Shown here one piece after another: positions 34,043 through 42,583 of a stretch of DNA of 64,000 nt. Below the pieces are notes generated by a model that saw only the letters and a program-made list of their open reading frames with translations, did no database searches and was not told the DNA's origin. The DNA is from Halanaerobium kushneri. GTDB taxonomy: Bacteria; Bacillota; Halanaerobiia; Halanaerobiales; Halanaerobiaceae. Each line of letters starts with the position of its first letter. Position 1 is the first letter of the stretch. The position numbers were made by a program, and so were the translations under genes. Where the stretch lies: assembly GCF_900156285.1 (NCBI RefSeq), contig NZ_FTNC01000005.1, positions 62,001 to 126,000 of the forward strand. Direction: 5' to 3'.

Positions 34043-35191
34043 ATGAAGACTTTAAGAACTGTAAAGTCCAACAATCTAATTCTAATCGCAGCACTGACAG
34101 CAGTTATTCTTTTATATACAAGTTCAATTGTGGGTGCAGCGTATATTAGTCAGAAAATTACAGGTTATTCGGCCTTTGATTTAGAAAAAAGTGCAGATCT
34201 ATACTCTGATTTGGAGTATGAGCTGACCTTTGAACACCGATTTAACAAGGGGCAGCTATATTTTAAGCCGAAATTAAAGTTTGATTCAGCAAAGGAAGAA
34301 CTGGAACTGGATTTATATGAAGGCTATCTTGATTTATTTTTTCAAGATGCTGACCTGCGGCTGGGAAGACAAATAATAACCTGGGGTAAGGCAGATGGCC
34401 TGACAGTTATTAATTTAATTAATGATCAGCATAGGGGGATTCATCCCATTGTTGATCCAGATGATAGTTTTATAGCCAGTGATGCTTTAAAATTAGATTA
34501 CTATACAGCAGGAGGAACTTGGGAGGCAATTTTTTCTCTGCCTCCTGAAGCATCCAATTTGAATTCTGATCGGTCAGGTTATGGCTTTCGCTATTCAGCT
34601 CTGGGAATGGGTTTTGACTATGAAATCACAGCGGGCTCATTTCCTCAGTATAATTTAATGCTTGATTCTTATAACAGAATAACAGGAAACAGTGAGTTTG
34701 TTTATAGAGATCAAAATTTTATTGGCGGTAGTTTTTCTAATGATCTGGGCAGCTTTGTTTTAAAAGGAGAGAGTGCCTATTTTTTTGATCGAGATTATCT
34801 GCAGCAGACTGATCAGGGAGCCCAGATTGTAGAGAATGATGAGCTGGAGGTTTTGCTGGGAATTGACTTTTATCCAGGAGATTATTTAATATCTCTCCAA
34901 GCTAAAGAAGGATTTTTAATCGATGAGCCTGATAATCTGAGGAGAGATAAAAGTATAGGAGAATATTCCTTAATGATCCAGAGATCATTTTGGCGTGATA
35001 ACCTATCTGTTGAAAACTGGCTAATTTATAGAGAAATGCCTACATTACCAGGTATGGAAAACACTTTACTCTGGCGTCCCCGTTTAACTTATGATTTTTC
35101 TGACCGGCTGACTTTTGCTGCAGGAGTTGATCATGTTATTGAAGGAAGCAAAAGAAGTGAAATATTTTATCAGCTAGAATATATTTTTTAA
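34043..35191 (+). CDS. Outer-membrane beta-barrel protein (DUF1302-like)
   Basis: The 382-residue protein has a signal peptide (residues 1-35, ending near VGA) and then alternating amphipathic strands rich in Tyr, Phe and Gly: LYFKPKLKF, LRLGRQIITWGKADGLTVIN, YSLMIQRSFW. It ends in YQLEYIF, the C-terminal aromatic signal of outer-membrane barrels. TTG 34025 precedes the GGGAGG; ATG 34043 follows it and is chosen. DUF1302/DUF1329 proteins with MMPL and LolA-like partners are known from Gram-negatives. Here it points to a diderm cell. Confidence 0.8.
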   Translation: MKTLRTVKSNNLILIAALTAVILLYTSSIVGAAYISQKITGYSAFDLEKSADLYSDLEYELTFEHRFNKGQLYFKPKLKFDSAKEELELDLYEGYLDLFFQDADLRLGRQIITWGKADGLTVINLINDQHRGIHPIVDPDDSFIASDALKLDYYTAGGTWEAIFSLPPEASNLNSDRSGYGFRYSALGMGFDYEITAGSFPQYNLMLDSYNRITGNSEFVYRDQNFIGGSFSNDLGSFVLKGESAYFFDRDYLQQTDQGAQIVENDELEVLLGIDFYPGDYLISLQAKEGFLIDEPDNLRRDKSIGEYSLMIQRSFWRDNLSVENWLIYREMPTLPGMENTLLWRPRLTYDFSDRLTFAAGVDHVIEGSKRSEIFYQLEYIF

Positions 35192-35300
35192 AATATGATA
35201 ATATAGTGTTCTGTTATAATTATTGATTTTAAAAAAGAATGGCTGCTTAATCTTGAAATCTAAAATTGTCTACAGACTTAAAAACAGATTATGAATAAAA

Positions 35301-35349
35301 AACCCCACTGAGTAAGTAAAGATAAAAATCTCTACTTTCTAGTGGGGTT
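35301..35349 (-). terminator. Terminator of the TPR-aldo/keto reductase operon
   Basis: AACCCCACT and AGTGGGGTT form the stem. On the minus strand the second arm is followed by TTTTTATT, so it serves the minus-strand genes. On the plus strand no U-tract follows for the barrel gene. Confidence 0.8.
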
Positions 35350-35369
35350 AATGAATTATTTAAATAGAG

Positions 35370-36185
35370 TTAATTAAATTTAGGGTAACCGGGATCAATC
35401 AACCTATTATTCTGGTCTAAGAGTTCCATTTCTCTGGCGGCATCAACCGGAAAATTCCAGTCAAAGACATCCAGATTATTTTTAAGGTGGTTTTCAGAAC
35501 TTGCCTTAGGAATTGCAACAATATTTTTTTCAATTAACCATCTTAATGCGAGCTGAGCAGGGCTTTTATCATATTTTTTTCCGAGGGATTCTAAAACACT
35601 ATTTTTAAACACCTCTCCCTGGGCCAGCGGACTGTAAGCAGTAAGTATAATGTCATTTTTGAAGGCAAAATCTAAAAGGTCTTTTTGATATAGTGTTGGA
35701 TGAAATTCTACCTGATTAACAGTAATTAAGTTAGAGTCATATTCTAAAGCTTCTTTTAAAAGGGGAATAGTAAAGTTACTAACGCCAACATTTTTGGTCT
35801 TTCCAGCTTCTTTTAATTCTTTCATTGCTTTTAAAGACTCTTCGACAGGTATTTCTGGACTGGGCCAGTGAATTAAAAGTAAGTCAAAATATTCTATATC
35901 AAGTTCATTGAGAAGACGATCTGCTGCTTTTTTAAGATCATTATATTTTAAATCTTCACTTTTAATTTTAGAGGTTATAAATAAATCTTTGCGTTTAATA
36001 TCAGACTGATTTAAAGCAGCAGCAATTGCCTGATGGTTTCCGTACATATCAGCAGTATCAATATGTCTATAACCTAAATCAAGTGCTTTCTTTACAACTT
36101 TAGTGCACTCTTTTCCTCTTAAACCAGAAGTCCCAAGCCCCAGAGCAGGGATTTCATTACCATTTTTGAGTTCGAATTTCTTCAT
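35370..36185 (-). CDS. Aldo/keto reductase
   Basis: The 271-residue NADPH-dependent carbonyl reductase has the TIM-barrel tetrad visible: Asp and Tyr in HIDTADMYGN, Lys in FITSKIKSE, His in LLIHWPSPE. Further motifs: GLGTSGLRG at the start, GVSNFTIPLL, and the cofactor loop IVAIPKASSENHLKNNL. The length is normal for the bacterial 2,5-diketogluconate reductase-like group. ATG follows GGAAGGTG. It is 21 nt downstream of the TPR gene and ends before a terminator. Substrate unknown; aldehyde detoxification is common. Confidence 0.92.
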   Translation of the reverse strand: MKKFELKNGNEIPALGLGTSGLRGKECTKVVKKALDLGYRHIDTADMYGNHQAIAAALNQSDIKRKDLFITSKIKSEDLKYNDLKKAADRLLNELDIEYFDLLLIHWPSPEIPVEESLKAMKELKEAGKTKNVGVSNFTIPLLKEALEYDSNLITVNQVEFHPTLYQKDLLDFAFKNDIILTAYSPLAQGEVFKNSVLESLGKKYDKSPAQLALRWLIEKNIVAIPKASSENHLKNNLDVFDWNFPVDAAREMELLDQNNRLIDPGYPKFN

Positions 36186-36206
36186 AATTTCACCTTCCTG
36201 TTCAGA

Positions 36207-36788
36207 TTATTTATTATTATTTAAATCTTTTTCAATTTTTTCCAGCAAGTTTTTTGCTTCAGGGAATCTATCATTAATATGCATAGTTTTTCTGAATTCA
36301 GCTGCCGCTGCTTTTAGCATATCAGCTTTATAATATGCTCTACCGAGATAGTAGTGACTCTCTGCATAATCTGGATTCTTTTCTACAGCTATCGAGAAAC
36401 TAGAAATAGCACTCTGATATTTCTCTCTTTCTAGATGAAGCTGACCTTCAGCTAGATATGCCTTTACATAATCAGGATTATATTTAAGTGATTGCTCATA
36501 ATAATTGAAGGCCTGATTATGATTTCCTTTTTCTTTTTCTATATTACCAAGCAGGTAATATCCATAATAAGAGTTTTCATTAATTGATACTGCTTCCTTA
36601 AGTGCTTTTTCTGCTTCTATATAGTTTTCTAGTTTGAGATAACTTTCTCCAAGACCTATATATAAAGCTGTGAAATTATTTCTGTTTTCAATTCCTTTTG
36701 CAAAAATAGTGACAGCAGAATTATAATCATCTAATTCTTGATATAAATTACCAAGATTTAAATATAAAGCGGATTGTTTTCCACCCAT
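36207..36788 (-). CDS. Tetratricopeptide repeat protein
   Basis: The 193-residue protein is built of about five TPR units of 34 residues with the usual G-Y-A-F-P pattern, for example LGESYLKLENYIEAEKALKE and LGRAYYKADMLKAAAAEFRK. It has no signal peptide or other domain. ATG 36788 has no Shine-Dalgarno, and the frame is closed just upstream, so initiation is weak or leaderless. It is probably a protein-interaction scaffold. It heads the minus-strand operon with the aldo/keto reductase. Confidence 0.82.
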   Translation of the reverse strand: MGGKQSALYLNLGNLYQELDDYNSAVTIFAKGIENRNNFTALYIGLGESYLKLENYIEAEKALKEAVSINENSYYGYYLLGNIEKEKGNHNQAFNYYEQSLKYNPDYVKAYLAEGQLHLEREKYQSAISSFSIAVEKNPDYAESHYYLGRAYYKADMLKAAAAEFRKTMHINDRFPEAKNLLEKIEKDLNNNK

Positions 36789-36889
36789 TTTATATACTAT
36801 CTAATAATAATCTTAGACCATTCAATAATCGATTAATATTAAATGTTTAACACTTTTTTTGCTTTATCTAAGTAAATTAACTAAATAGC

Positions 36890-36918
36890 TTGATTCAAAT
36901 ACTTTAATGCGATAAAAT
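36890..36918 (+). promoter_or_regulatory. Promoter of argCBD
   Basis: TTGATT (36890-36895), 17 nt, TAAAAT (36913-36918). The 204-nt divergent gap shows no T-box, unlike argGH, and no clear ARG box. Confidence 0.65.
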
Positions 36919-36992
36919 AAGCCAAAGATATACTTTAAATTAAAAGTTAAGTAAAAGCAGAGTTCTTAAGAATTATTTGAGGAGTTGAGTAG

Positions 36993-38090
36993 ATGAAAAA
37001 GGTAAGTATAATTGGAGCTACCGGTTATGTAGGAATTGAGTTGATTCGGCTGCTGCATGATCATCCAGAAGTTGAAATAAAAGATTTAGTTTCCAAAAGC
37101 AGTGCCGGCCAGCTTTTAGTTGATATTTATCCTCAGTTCAGGGGTTCAATATTAAATGATTATCAGCTAAGAGCAATGGAGGATTTTAAGCCAGAGGAAA
37201 GTGATTTGATTTTTACGGCTCTGCCGCATGGAGTTTCTCAGAACATTGTAAGCGAACTTTATGGAAAAGGAACAAAAATTATTGATCTCAGTGGTGATTT
37301 TCGCTATCATGATGTAAAAGTTTATGAAAAATGGTATGGAGTTAAACATAAATCACCTGAACTGGCGAGAGAGGCTGTTTATGGATTAGTTGAGCTGAAC
37401 AGGGAAAAAATAAAAGGAGCAGAGCTTATTGCCAATCCAGGCTGTTATGTGACAGCATCACTTTTAGGGCTTTTACCACTTGTCAGTTTTGAGAAGGCTG
37501 ATCTTAATTCGATTATTATTGATGCCAAGTCTGGAGTGAGTGGAGCCGGCCGCAGTTTAAAAGAGAATCTGCTTTTTACAGAGACTCATAATACAATGAA
37601 AGCCTACAGTCCTGGAGTACACAGACATAGTTCAGAAATAGAATATGTACTAAATCAATTTTTAACAGGAAAATACAAAAAAACTTTTGGTAGTTTAAAA
37701 GATCAGATTGACTTAGAAACTGAGGAAAAGGCAAAAATTTTGTTTACACCTCATTTAATTCCAATTAAGAGAGGAATTTTGGCGACGATTTATCTTGATT
37801 TGGAGGAGCAGAGTTCTGGATCTGAAATTATGGAACTATACCAAAGAGCCTATAATAAAGAAAGATTTGTACAAGTATTAAAAGATTCTTTACCTGAAAT
37901 TAAGAATGTAGCTGGATCAAATTACGCCCAGCTAGCTTTTAGATATAATAAACGTACCAATAGAGTTATTATTATTTCAGCAATTGATAATATGCTTAAG
38001 GGGGCCGCCGGTCAGGCAGTACAAAATATGAACTTGATTTTTAATTTACCCGAAGAGACAGGCCTTGAGGCAACAGCTTTATTCCCCTAA
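36993..38090 (+). CDS. argC: N-acetyl-gamma-glutamyl-phosphate reductase
   Basis: The 365-residue NADPH enzyme performs the third step of arginine synthesis. Motifs: SIIGATGYVGIELIRLL (Rossmann start), FTALPHGVSQ, LIANPGCYVTASLL with the active-site Cys near residue 150, and SGVSGAGRS. The length is slightly above the usual 345. ATG follows GAGGAGTTGAG. It is first in argC-argB-argD (gaps 91 and 89 nt). Confidence 0.95.
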   Translation: MKKVSIIGATGYVGIELIRLLHDHPEVEIKDLVSKSSAGQLLVDIYPQFRGSILNDYQLRAMEDFKPEESDLIFTALPHGVSQNIVSELYGKGTKIIDLSGDFRYHDVKVYEKWYGVKHKSPELAREAVYGLVELNREKIKGAELIANPGCYVTASLLGLLPLVSFEKADLNSIIIDAKSGVSGAGRSLKENLLFTETHNTMKAYSPGVHRHSSEIEYVLNQFLTGKYKKTFGSLKDQIDLETEEKAKILFTPHLIPIKRGILATIYLDLEEQSSGSEIMELYQRAYNKERFVQVLKDSLPEIKNVAGSNYAQLAFRYNKRTNRVIIISAIDNMLKGAAGQAVQNMNLIFNLPEETGLEATALFP

Positions 38091-38181
38091 ATTAGGCAGC
38101 AGAATATTTGTTTATCTATCTAATATGCTAAAATTTAAGTTAGAATTAATTTTTAATTAAAGCAGCAAGGAGGAGAGTACA

Positions 38182-39051
38182 ATAGAAGAATTAATTGAAA
38201 AGGCTAATGTTTTAATTGAAGCTTTACCCTATTTTAAAGATTTTTTTGGCAAGACTTTCGTGATCAAATATGGTGGCAGTATTATGGCAGATCCAAAATT
38301 AAAAGAAAAATTGATTGAAGATATTACTCTGCTTAAATATGTGGGTATTAATCCGGTAATTGTTCACGGAGGAGGACCTGCTATTAATAAGACTCTGGAT
38401 CGTTTAAACATTGAAGCTAATTTTATCGATGGTCTTCGAGTAACTGATAAGGAGACAATGGAGATTGTGGAGATGGTCCTCTCGGCTCAAATTAATAAGG
38501 AGATTGTGGCTCTGATTAATAAAATGCAGGCCAAGGCAGTCGGAGTTTCGGGTAAAGATGGTAATCTGATCAAAGCCAAGAAGAAAGAATTTAGTGACCC
38601 AGAAAAGGATTTAGGTTTTGTCGGTGAAGTTGAGAAAATTAATCCGGAGTTAATTGAAAAGTTGATTGAAGATGGTTATATCCCTGTGATCGCTCCGGTT
38701 GGTGTCAATGATGATGGTGAAGGTTTAAATATCAATGCTGATGCAGTAGCAGGTGAACTTGCAGCTGCTTTAAAGGCTGAAAAATTAATTTATTTAACTG
38801 ATGTAAATGGTATTCGCTTTGAGGCGAAGGATCCGGAGAGTAGGGTCTCACAGCTTACATTTTCAGAGATTAAACAGTGGATTTCTGAGGGGAAAATTCA
38901 GGGAGGTATGCTGCCTAAAGTTGAGGGGTGTATGCAGGCTGTAGAAAGTGGAGTTATCAGGACTCACATTTTAAATGGTCTGGTAGCACATCCACTGCTT
39001 TTAGAAATCTTTACTGACCGGGGAGTTGGGACCATGATTTTAAAGGATTAG
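38182..39051 (+). CDS. argB: Acetylglutamate kinase, probable AUA start codon
   Basis: The 289-residue enzyme phosphorylates N-acetylglutamate. Motifs: FVIKYGGSIMAD, PVIVHGGGPAIN, VGVSGKDGNLI, NINADAVAGELA. The first standard start is GTG 38260, which would delete the conserved N-terminal helix (EELIEKANVLIEALPYFKDF). That helix is encoded in the same frame from 38182; between there and the in-frame TAA at 38158-38160 no ATG, GTG or TTG exists. AUA 38182-38184 lies exactly 8 nt after AAGGAGG. I therefore place the start at AUA. Confidence 0.93.
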   Translation: MEELIEKANVLIEALPYFKDFFGKTFVIKYGGSIMADPKLKEKLIEDITLLKYVGINPVIVHGGGPAINKTLDRLNIEANFIDGLRVTDKETMEIVEMVLSAQINKEIVALINKMQAKAVGVSGKDGNLIKAKKKEFSDPEKDLGFVGEVEKINPELIEKLIEDGYIPVIAPVGVNDDGEGLNINADAVAGELAAALKAEKLIYLTDVNGIRFEAKDPESRVSQLTFSEIKQWISEGKIQGGMLPKVEGCMQAVESGVIRTHILNGLVAHPLLLEIFTDRGVGTMILKD

Positions 39052-39140
39052 ACGGTCTGGCAGAATTTAATTTACGAATTATTTTTAAGTGATTGACTAA
39101 AATTGATTATTTCTATTAAAGAGAAGGGAGAATTGATAAG

Positions 39141-40337
39141 ATGGAAATAGAAGAAATTATTGAGATGGATGAGAAACATTTTATGAATGTCTACAGTGGT
39201 AGATACCCGCTTTATGTTGAAAAAGCAGAGGGAATAAAATTATACAGCAAGGATGGCAAAGTTTATCGTGACTTTCTGGCAGGAATTGGGGTTAATGCTT
39301 TAGGTTACAGCAATCAGCGTTTTAAGCAGGTTTTAAAAGATCAGATTGATAAAATAATTCACTGTTCTAATCTTTATTATATTGAACCACAGGCCGAGCT
39401 GGAGAAAAGACTCTGTCAGAATTCCTGTTATGATAGGGTTTTCTTTGCTAACAGTGGTTCAGAAGCCAATGAAGGTGCTTTAAAGCTGGCCCGTAAATAT
39501 TTCAAGAAAAAAGGAAGCAATAAGTTTGAGACAATTACCGCAGATAAATCTTTCCATGGAAGAACAATGTCAACTGTAACTGCTACCGGACAGGATAAAT
39601 ATAAAAAACCATTTACCCCACTACCAGAAGGCTTTTCTACAGTTCCCTTTAATGACCTGGCTGCTTTAAAAGCAGCAGTTACAGATCGGACAGCAGCAAT
39701 TATGCTGGAACCAGTTCAGGGTGAAGGTGGAATCTATCCTGCTGTTCAGGAGTATTTAGAAGGAGTACGTAAGCTCTGCGATGAAAAAGATATTCTTCTA
39801 ATTTTTGATGAAGTTCAGTGTGGAATGGGACGAACTGGTGAACTTTTTGCCTATCAAAATTATGGAGTTGAGGCTGATATTATATCGCTGGCTAAGGCGC
39901 TTGGAGGAGGGGTTCCAATTGGAGCTTTTATGGCTAAAGAAAAAGTCGCTTCAGCTTTTGAACCGGGTGATCATGGAACAACCTTTGGTGGAAATCCTCT
40001 GGCAACAAGAGCCGCGGCTGAGGTAATGGATATTATGCTGGAACCTGGGTTCTTGGATTCTGTTAAGGAAAAAGGTGCCTATTTTAGAGGGGAACTGGAT
40101 AAATTAGTTTCTTCAAATAATAATTTAATTGAAACTAGAGGTTTGGGTTTGATGCTGGCTTTAGAAGTCGCTGAAAGCTTATCAGCAAAAGAGATCACCA
40201 GCCAGCTATTTGAGCGTGGTTTTTTAGTTAATGCAGTAAAAGAAACTACTCTGCGCTTTTTACCACCGCTGATTGTAGAGAAAGAAGATATAGACTTACT
40301 GATTAAAAATATTGAAGAAATAATTAAAGCTGAGTAG
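39141..40337 (+). CDS. argD: Acetylornithine aminotransferase
   Basis: The 398-residue PLP enzyme is a class III aminotransferase. Pattern: FLAGIGVNALGYS, FFANSGSEANEGALKLARKY, ESFHGRT-like KSFHGRTMSTVTATGQ, LLIFDEVQCGMGRTGELFAY, and SLAKALGGGVPIGAF with the PLP lysine near residue 253. It converts N-acetylglutamate semialdehyde to N-acetylornithine. ATG lies 11 nt after AAGGGAGAA. It is last in argCBD. argA/argJ and argF are not in the window. Confidence 0.94.
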   Translation: MEIEEIIEMDEKHFMNVYSGRYPLYVEKAEGIKLYSKDGKVYRDFLAGIGVNALGYSNQRFKQVLKDQIDKIIHCSNLYYIEPQAELEKRLCQNSCYDRVFFANSGSEANEGALKLARKYFKKKGSNKFETITADKSFHGRTMSTVTATGQDKYKKPFTPLPEGFSTVPFNDLAALKAAVTDRTAAIMLEPVQGEGGIYPAVQEYLEGVRKLCDEKDILLIFDEVQCGMGRTGELFAYQNYGVEADIISLAKALGGGVPIGAFMAKEKVASAFEPGDHGTTFGGNPLATRAAAEVMDIMLEPGFLDSVKEKGAYFRGELDKLVSSNNNLIETRGLGLMLALEVAESLSAKEITSQLFERGFLVNAVKETTLRFLPPLIVEKEDIDLLIKNIEEIIKAE

Positions 40338-40369
40338 TTATTTCTTTACTTTAAATTATTTTCAGCATC

Positions 40370-40442
40370 TGCTATAATAAGATTAAAATAAAGTTAAATA
40401 AAAATGATTGAGCTCCAGAAGCTATTTGGCTTGATGGAGCTC
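40370..40442 (+). promoter_or_regulatory. Extended -10 promoter and leader hairpin of the SEC-C/TPR gene
   Basis: TGCTATAAT (40370-40378) is a full extended -10. Downstream GAGCTCCA (40410-40417) pairs with TGGAGCTC (40435-40442), with an inner AAGC/GCTT stem. No U-tract follows, so it is a leader hairpin, not a terminator. Confidence 0.5.
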
Positions 40443-40489
40443 TATTAATGTTGAAATATTAGCTCTGATTAAGAAAGGTAGGGAATTAA

Positions 40490-42394
40490 ATGGACAAACG
40501 ACTCAAAGGTTTAAAAGAAAGTATTGCTAAAAGAAGAAAAAATGATTCGGTTCGTTCTTATAGTATAGGTCGAAATGAACTATGTCCCTGTGGCAGTGGT
40601 AAGAAATTCAAAAAATGCTGTGCCCGCAATAATCCAGGAAAGAATGTAGAGGAATATTTTGAGGCAATTAAAGATGCAGAAAATGAAGAAGAGGTATTAA
40701 ATCTGCTTAAAGATGCTGTAAAAAATTATCCTCTTGAACACAGGTTTTTGCTGCCTCTGATAGTTTATAGTTTACAGAGTAATAATTATCAGGAAGCTGG
40801 AAAATATTTAAGACATGCCTGGCAGCTAATGGGAACTGATTTAGATGAGGCTTTTATTTCCCCACTGGTGAACATTATGCTGGATCAGGAAGAGATTGAT
40901 GAGGCAGAAACTCTGGTGCGCCAGGCCTTAGAGGATAAAGGCGAAAGCATTCCACTATTAATTGCTCTGGCTGAGGTTTATAAAAAGGGTCAAAACTTTC
41001 AGCGGGTTAATGATATTATCGAGAGAGCAATGCAGATTGATTCCGAGAATTTGCAGTTAATTGTTTTCCGACTGGAAACCCTGATGGATTTGGACGATGT
41101 AGTAAGTGCTTTAAGCCTTTTTGAAAAATATTATGATCAGCTTAAAGAATATAAACATATGCGGGTAATCTCATTTTTAGATGATTTTATTAAAGAAAGG
41201 TTTAATCTTAAAGAAAATAATAATTTAAAAAAGAAAGAGGCTCTATCTCAGGCCGCTAAGATTTTTAATGTTTTTCAGCAGCTGGATAACCTCAAAATGA
41301 GTAAAGCAGAAAGTGAAGGTAGTAAATTACTGGCTGAAATTAGAGATCTGCCGCCTAAAAACTCCCAGATAGCTCTTGATATTCTGGCCCGGTATCTAGC
41401 TACAGAATTATATTCGGAATTTGCTAATTTTGCTGAAGAGCTTGAAACTGAACATATGAAAAATCCTGATTATTTGAGACTCTTATTCCTGGCTGATTAT
41501 CAGCAGGGAAATTTACAGGCAGCTGAAGAAAAAATCAAGACAGCCTTTGCTATTGAGAAGAGCAGAAAGGATGGCCATTTCCATAACTGGCAGGTAGCTT
41601 CTGACTATCTGAGATTTTTAGTGGATCATGGTGATGGGGAGGAACTGGCTAATTTTGTTAATGATTTTGCTGGTCTATTAGATAATGATGATAATTTACT
41701 GGCAAGTTTAATGATGCTGATTGAAAATGAAGAGGCGAGAAATTATCAAAAAAGTTTACTTGACAGTCTGCTTAACCTGGTTGATACTGGTGGAGTTGAG
41801 CAGATTAAGAAAAAGGATATTTATAATAACCGTTTGTTTATAAGTCTGGCTGCTCTGGATGGAGATGAGACAATCTACGATCAGGGTCGAGAAATAACAA
41901 CGGAAGAATTAAAGACTGTAATTGAAGAAGTTGAGACTGCCAATATTGGTACTCCGGCTTTGAGTTATGCCAGATTAAGACTTTTAAAATATCAGTCGGA
42001 TCTGCAGGAGGATCAAAAATCAGAACTGGTGGCCCGGGTTAAAGAGTCTGATGTAGAAAGCTATTTTGACACTGTTGCTTACTATGAAACTATTTTAAGA
42101 TTTGCTGATCCTGCTCCAATTCTGACAGAAATTCCTTATGGTAAATTTTTAGATGATGAGTATCTCGATTTTTACCGTTTGATTGCGGCTTTAAAACTAA
42201 ATTATTATGAAATGGGAACCGAACTCTTCCACCGTCAGCTTTTAAGAGAGAGCAAAAGAAATAAAGTAATGAGCTATTTGGTTAGACTGCTTCGTTACTT
42301 TAAGGAGGATAAGTTGATTGAGCACTTTAAAGCAATGGAAGTTGATGAGGTTATTATTAATTATTTGAAAAAATTAACTAAAAAGAGAAGTTAA
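40490..42394 (+). CDS. SEC-C motif protein with TPR-like repeats
   Basis: The 634-residue soluble protein has an N-terminal SEC-C zinc motif, ELCPCGSGKKFKKCC, at about residues 25-40, the same Cys-rich module as at the SecA C-terminus, which binds SecB or ribosomes. The remainder is helical, with TPR-like pairs (for example residues 90-220: LRHAWQLMG, AETLVRQALE, LLIALAEVYKKGQNFQRV). It is strongly acidic, as expected of a halophile protein. No enzyme motif is visible. A chaperone or ribosome-associated role is inference. Confidence 0.78.
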   Translation: MDKRLKGLKESIAKRRKNDSVRSYSIGRNELCPCGSGKKFKKCCARNNPGKNVEEYFEAIKDAENEEEVLNLLKDAVKNYPLEHRFLLPLIVYSLQSNNYQEAGKYLRHAWQLMGTDLDEAFISPLVNIMLDQEEIDEAETLVRQALEDKGESIPLLIALAEVYKKGQNFQRVNDIIERAMQIDSENLQLIVFRLETLMDLDDVVSALSLFEKYYDQLKEYKHMRVISFLDDFIKERFNLKENNNLKKKEALSQAAKIFNVFQQLDNLKMSKAESEGSKLLAEIRDLPPKNSQIALDILARYLATELYSEFANFAEELETEHMKNPDYLRLLFLADYQQGNLQAAEEKIKTAFAIEKSRKDGHFHNWQVASDYLRFLVDHGDGEELANFVNDFAGLLDNDDNLLASLMMLIENEEARNYQKSLLDSLLNLVDTGGVEQIKKKDIYNNRLFISLAALDGDETIYDQGREITTEELKTVIEEVETANIGTPALSYARLRLLKYQSDLQEDQKSELVARVKESDVESYFDTVAYYETILRFADPAPILTEIPYGKFLDDEYLDFYRLIAALKLNYYEMGTELFHRQLLRESKRNKVMSYLVRLLRYFKEDKLIEHFKAMEVDEVIINYLKKLTKKRS

Positions 42395-42437
42395 AACGAC
42401 TAAAATAGAGACTTTAAGAAAAAATTCTTAAAAACAC

Positions 42438-42466
42438 TTGTTATTTAGGCTGATAATTATTATAAT
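42438..42466 (+). promoter_or_regulatory. Promoter of the second ECF S-component gene
   Basis: TTGTTA (42438-42443), 17 nt, TATAAT (42461-42466). The transcript would begin near 42473, leaving a leader of about 110 nt. Confidence 0.75.
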
Positions 42467-42472
42467 ATAGCT

Positions 42473-42583
42473 ATAACAGCCGGGGCGGAATCTTAAGATT
42501 AAGAGCTGCACCCATTTAGAAGCTGTTAAATACAATAAGTTTAGTCCACCTGGATCAATGGACTGGGATGGGAGGAAAAGAAA
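42473..42583 (+). promoter_or_regulatory. Structured leader, candidate orphan riboswitch
   Basis: AACAGC near the 5' end pairs with GCTGTT about 50 nt on, enclosing GGGGC/GCACCC and the self-complementary AATCTTAAGATT. A second hairpin pairs AGTCCA (42543-42548) with TGGACT (42558-42563), followed by GGGATGGGAGG with the ribosome-binding site. ACCCAT from the first domain could instead pair with ATGGG at the Shine-Dalgarno, giving an alternative fold. ECF S-component genes are often under riboswitches. I could not match a known class by eye. Confidence 0.45.

Noticed and set aside
36793-36889. ARG box or T-box upstream of argC
   Set aside because: ATTAATATTAAATGTTTAAC has only loose similarity to ARG boxes, and no T-box AGAGTGGTACCACGG-like motif occurs in this interval.
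38101-38181. A missed ATG start for argB farther upstream
   Set aside because: The in-frame TAA at 38158-38160 closes the frame, and no NUG codon lies between it and the conserved N-terminus.
42473-42583. Leader read as a TPP, THF or preQ1 riboswitch
   Set aside because: CACCTGGAT and GGGATGGG recall parts of the TPP element, but CTGAGA and the conserved GATCTGGATAATGCC core are missing; the THF and preQ1 consensus segments are also absent.
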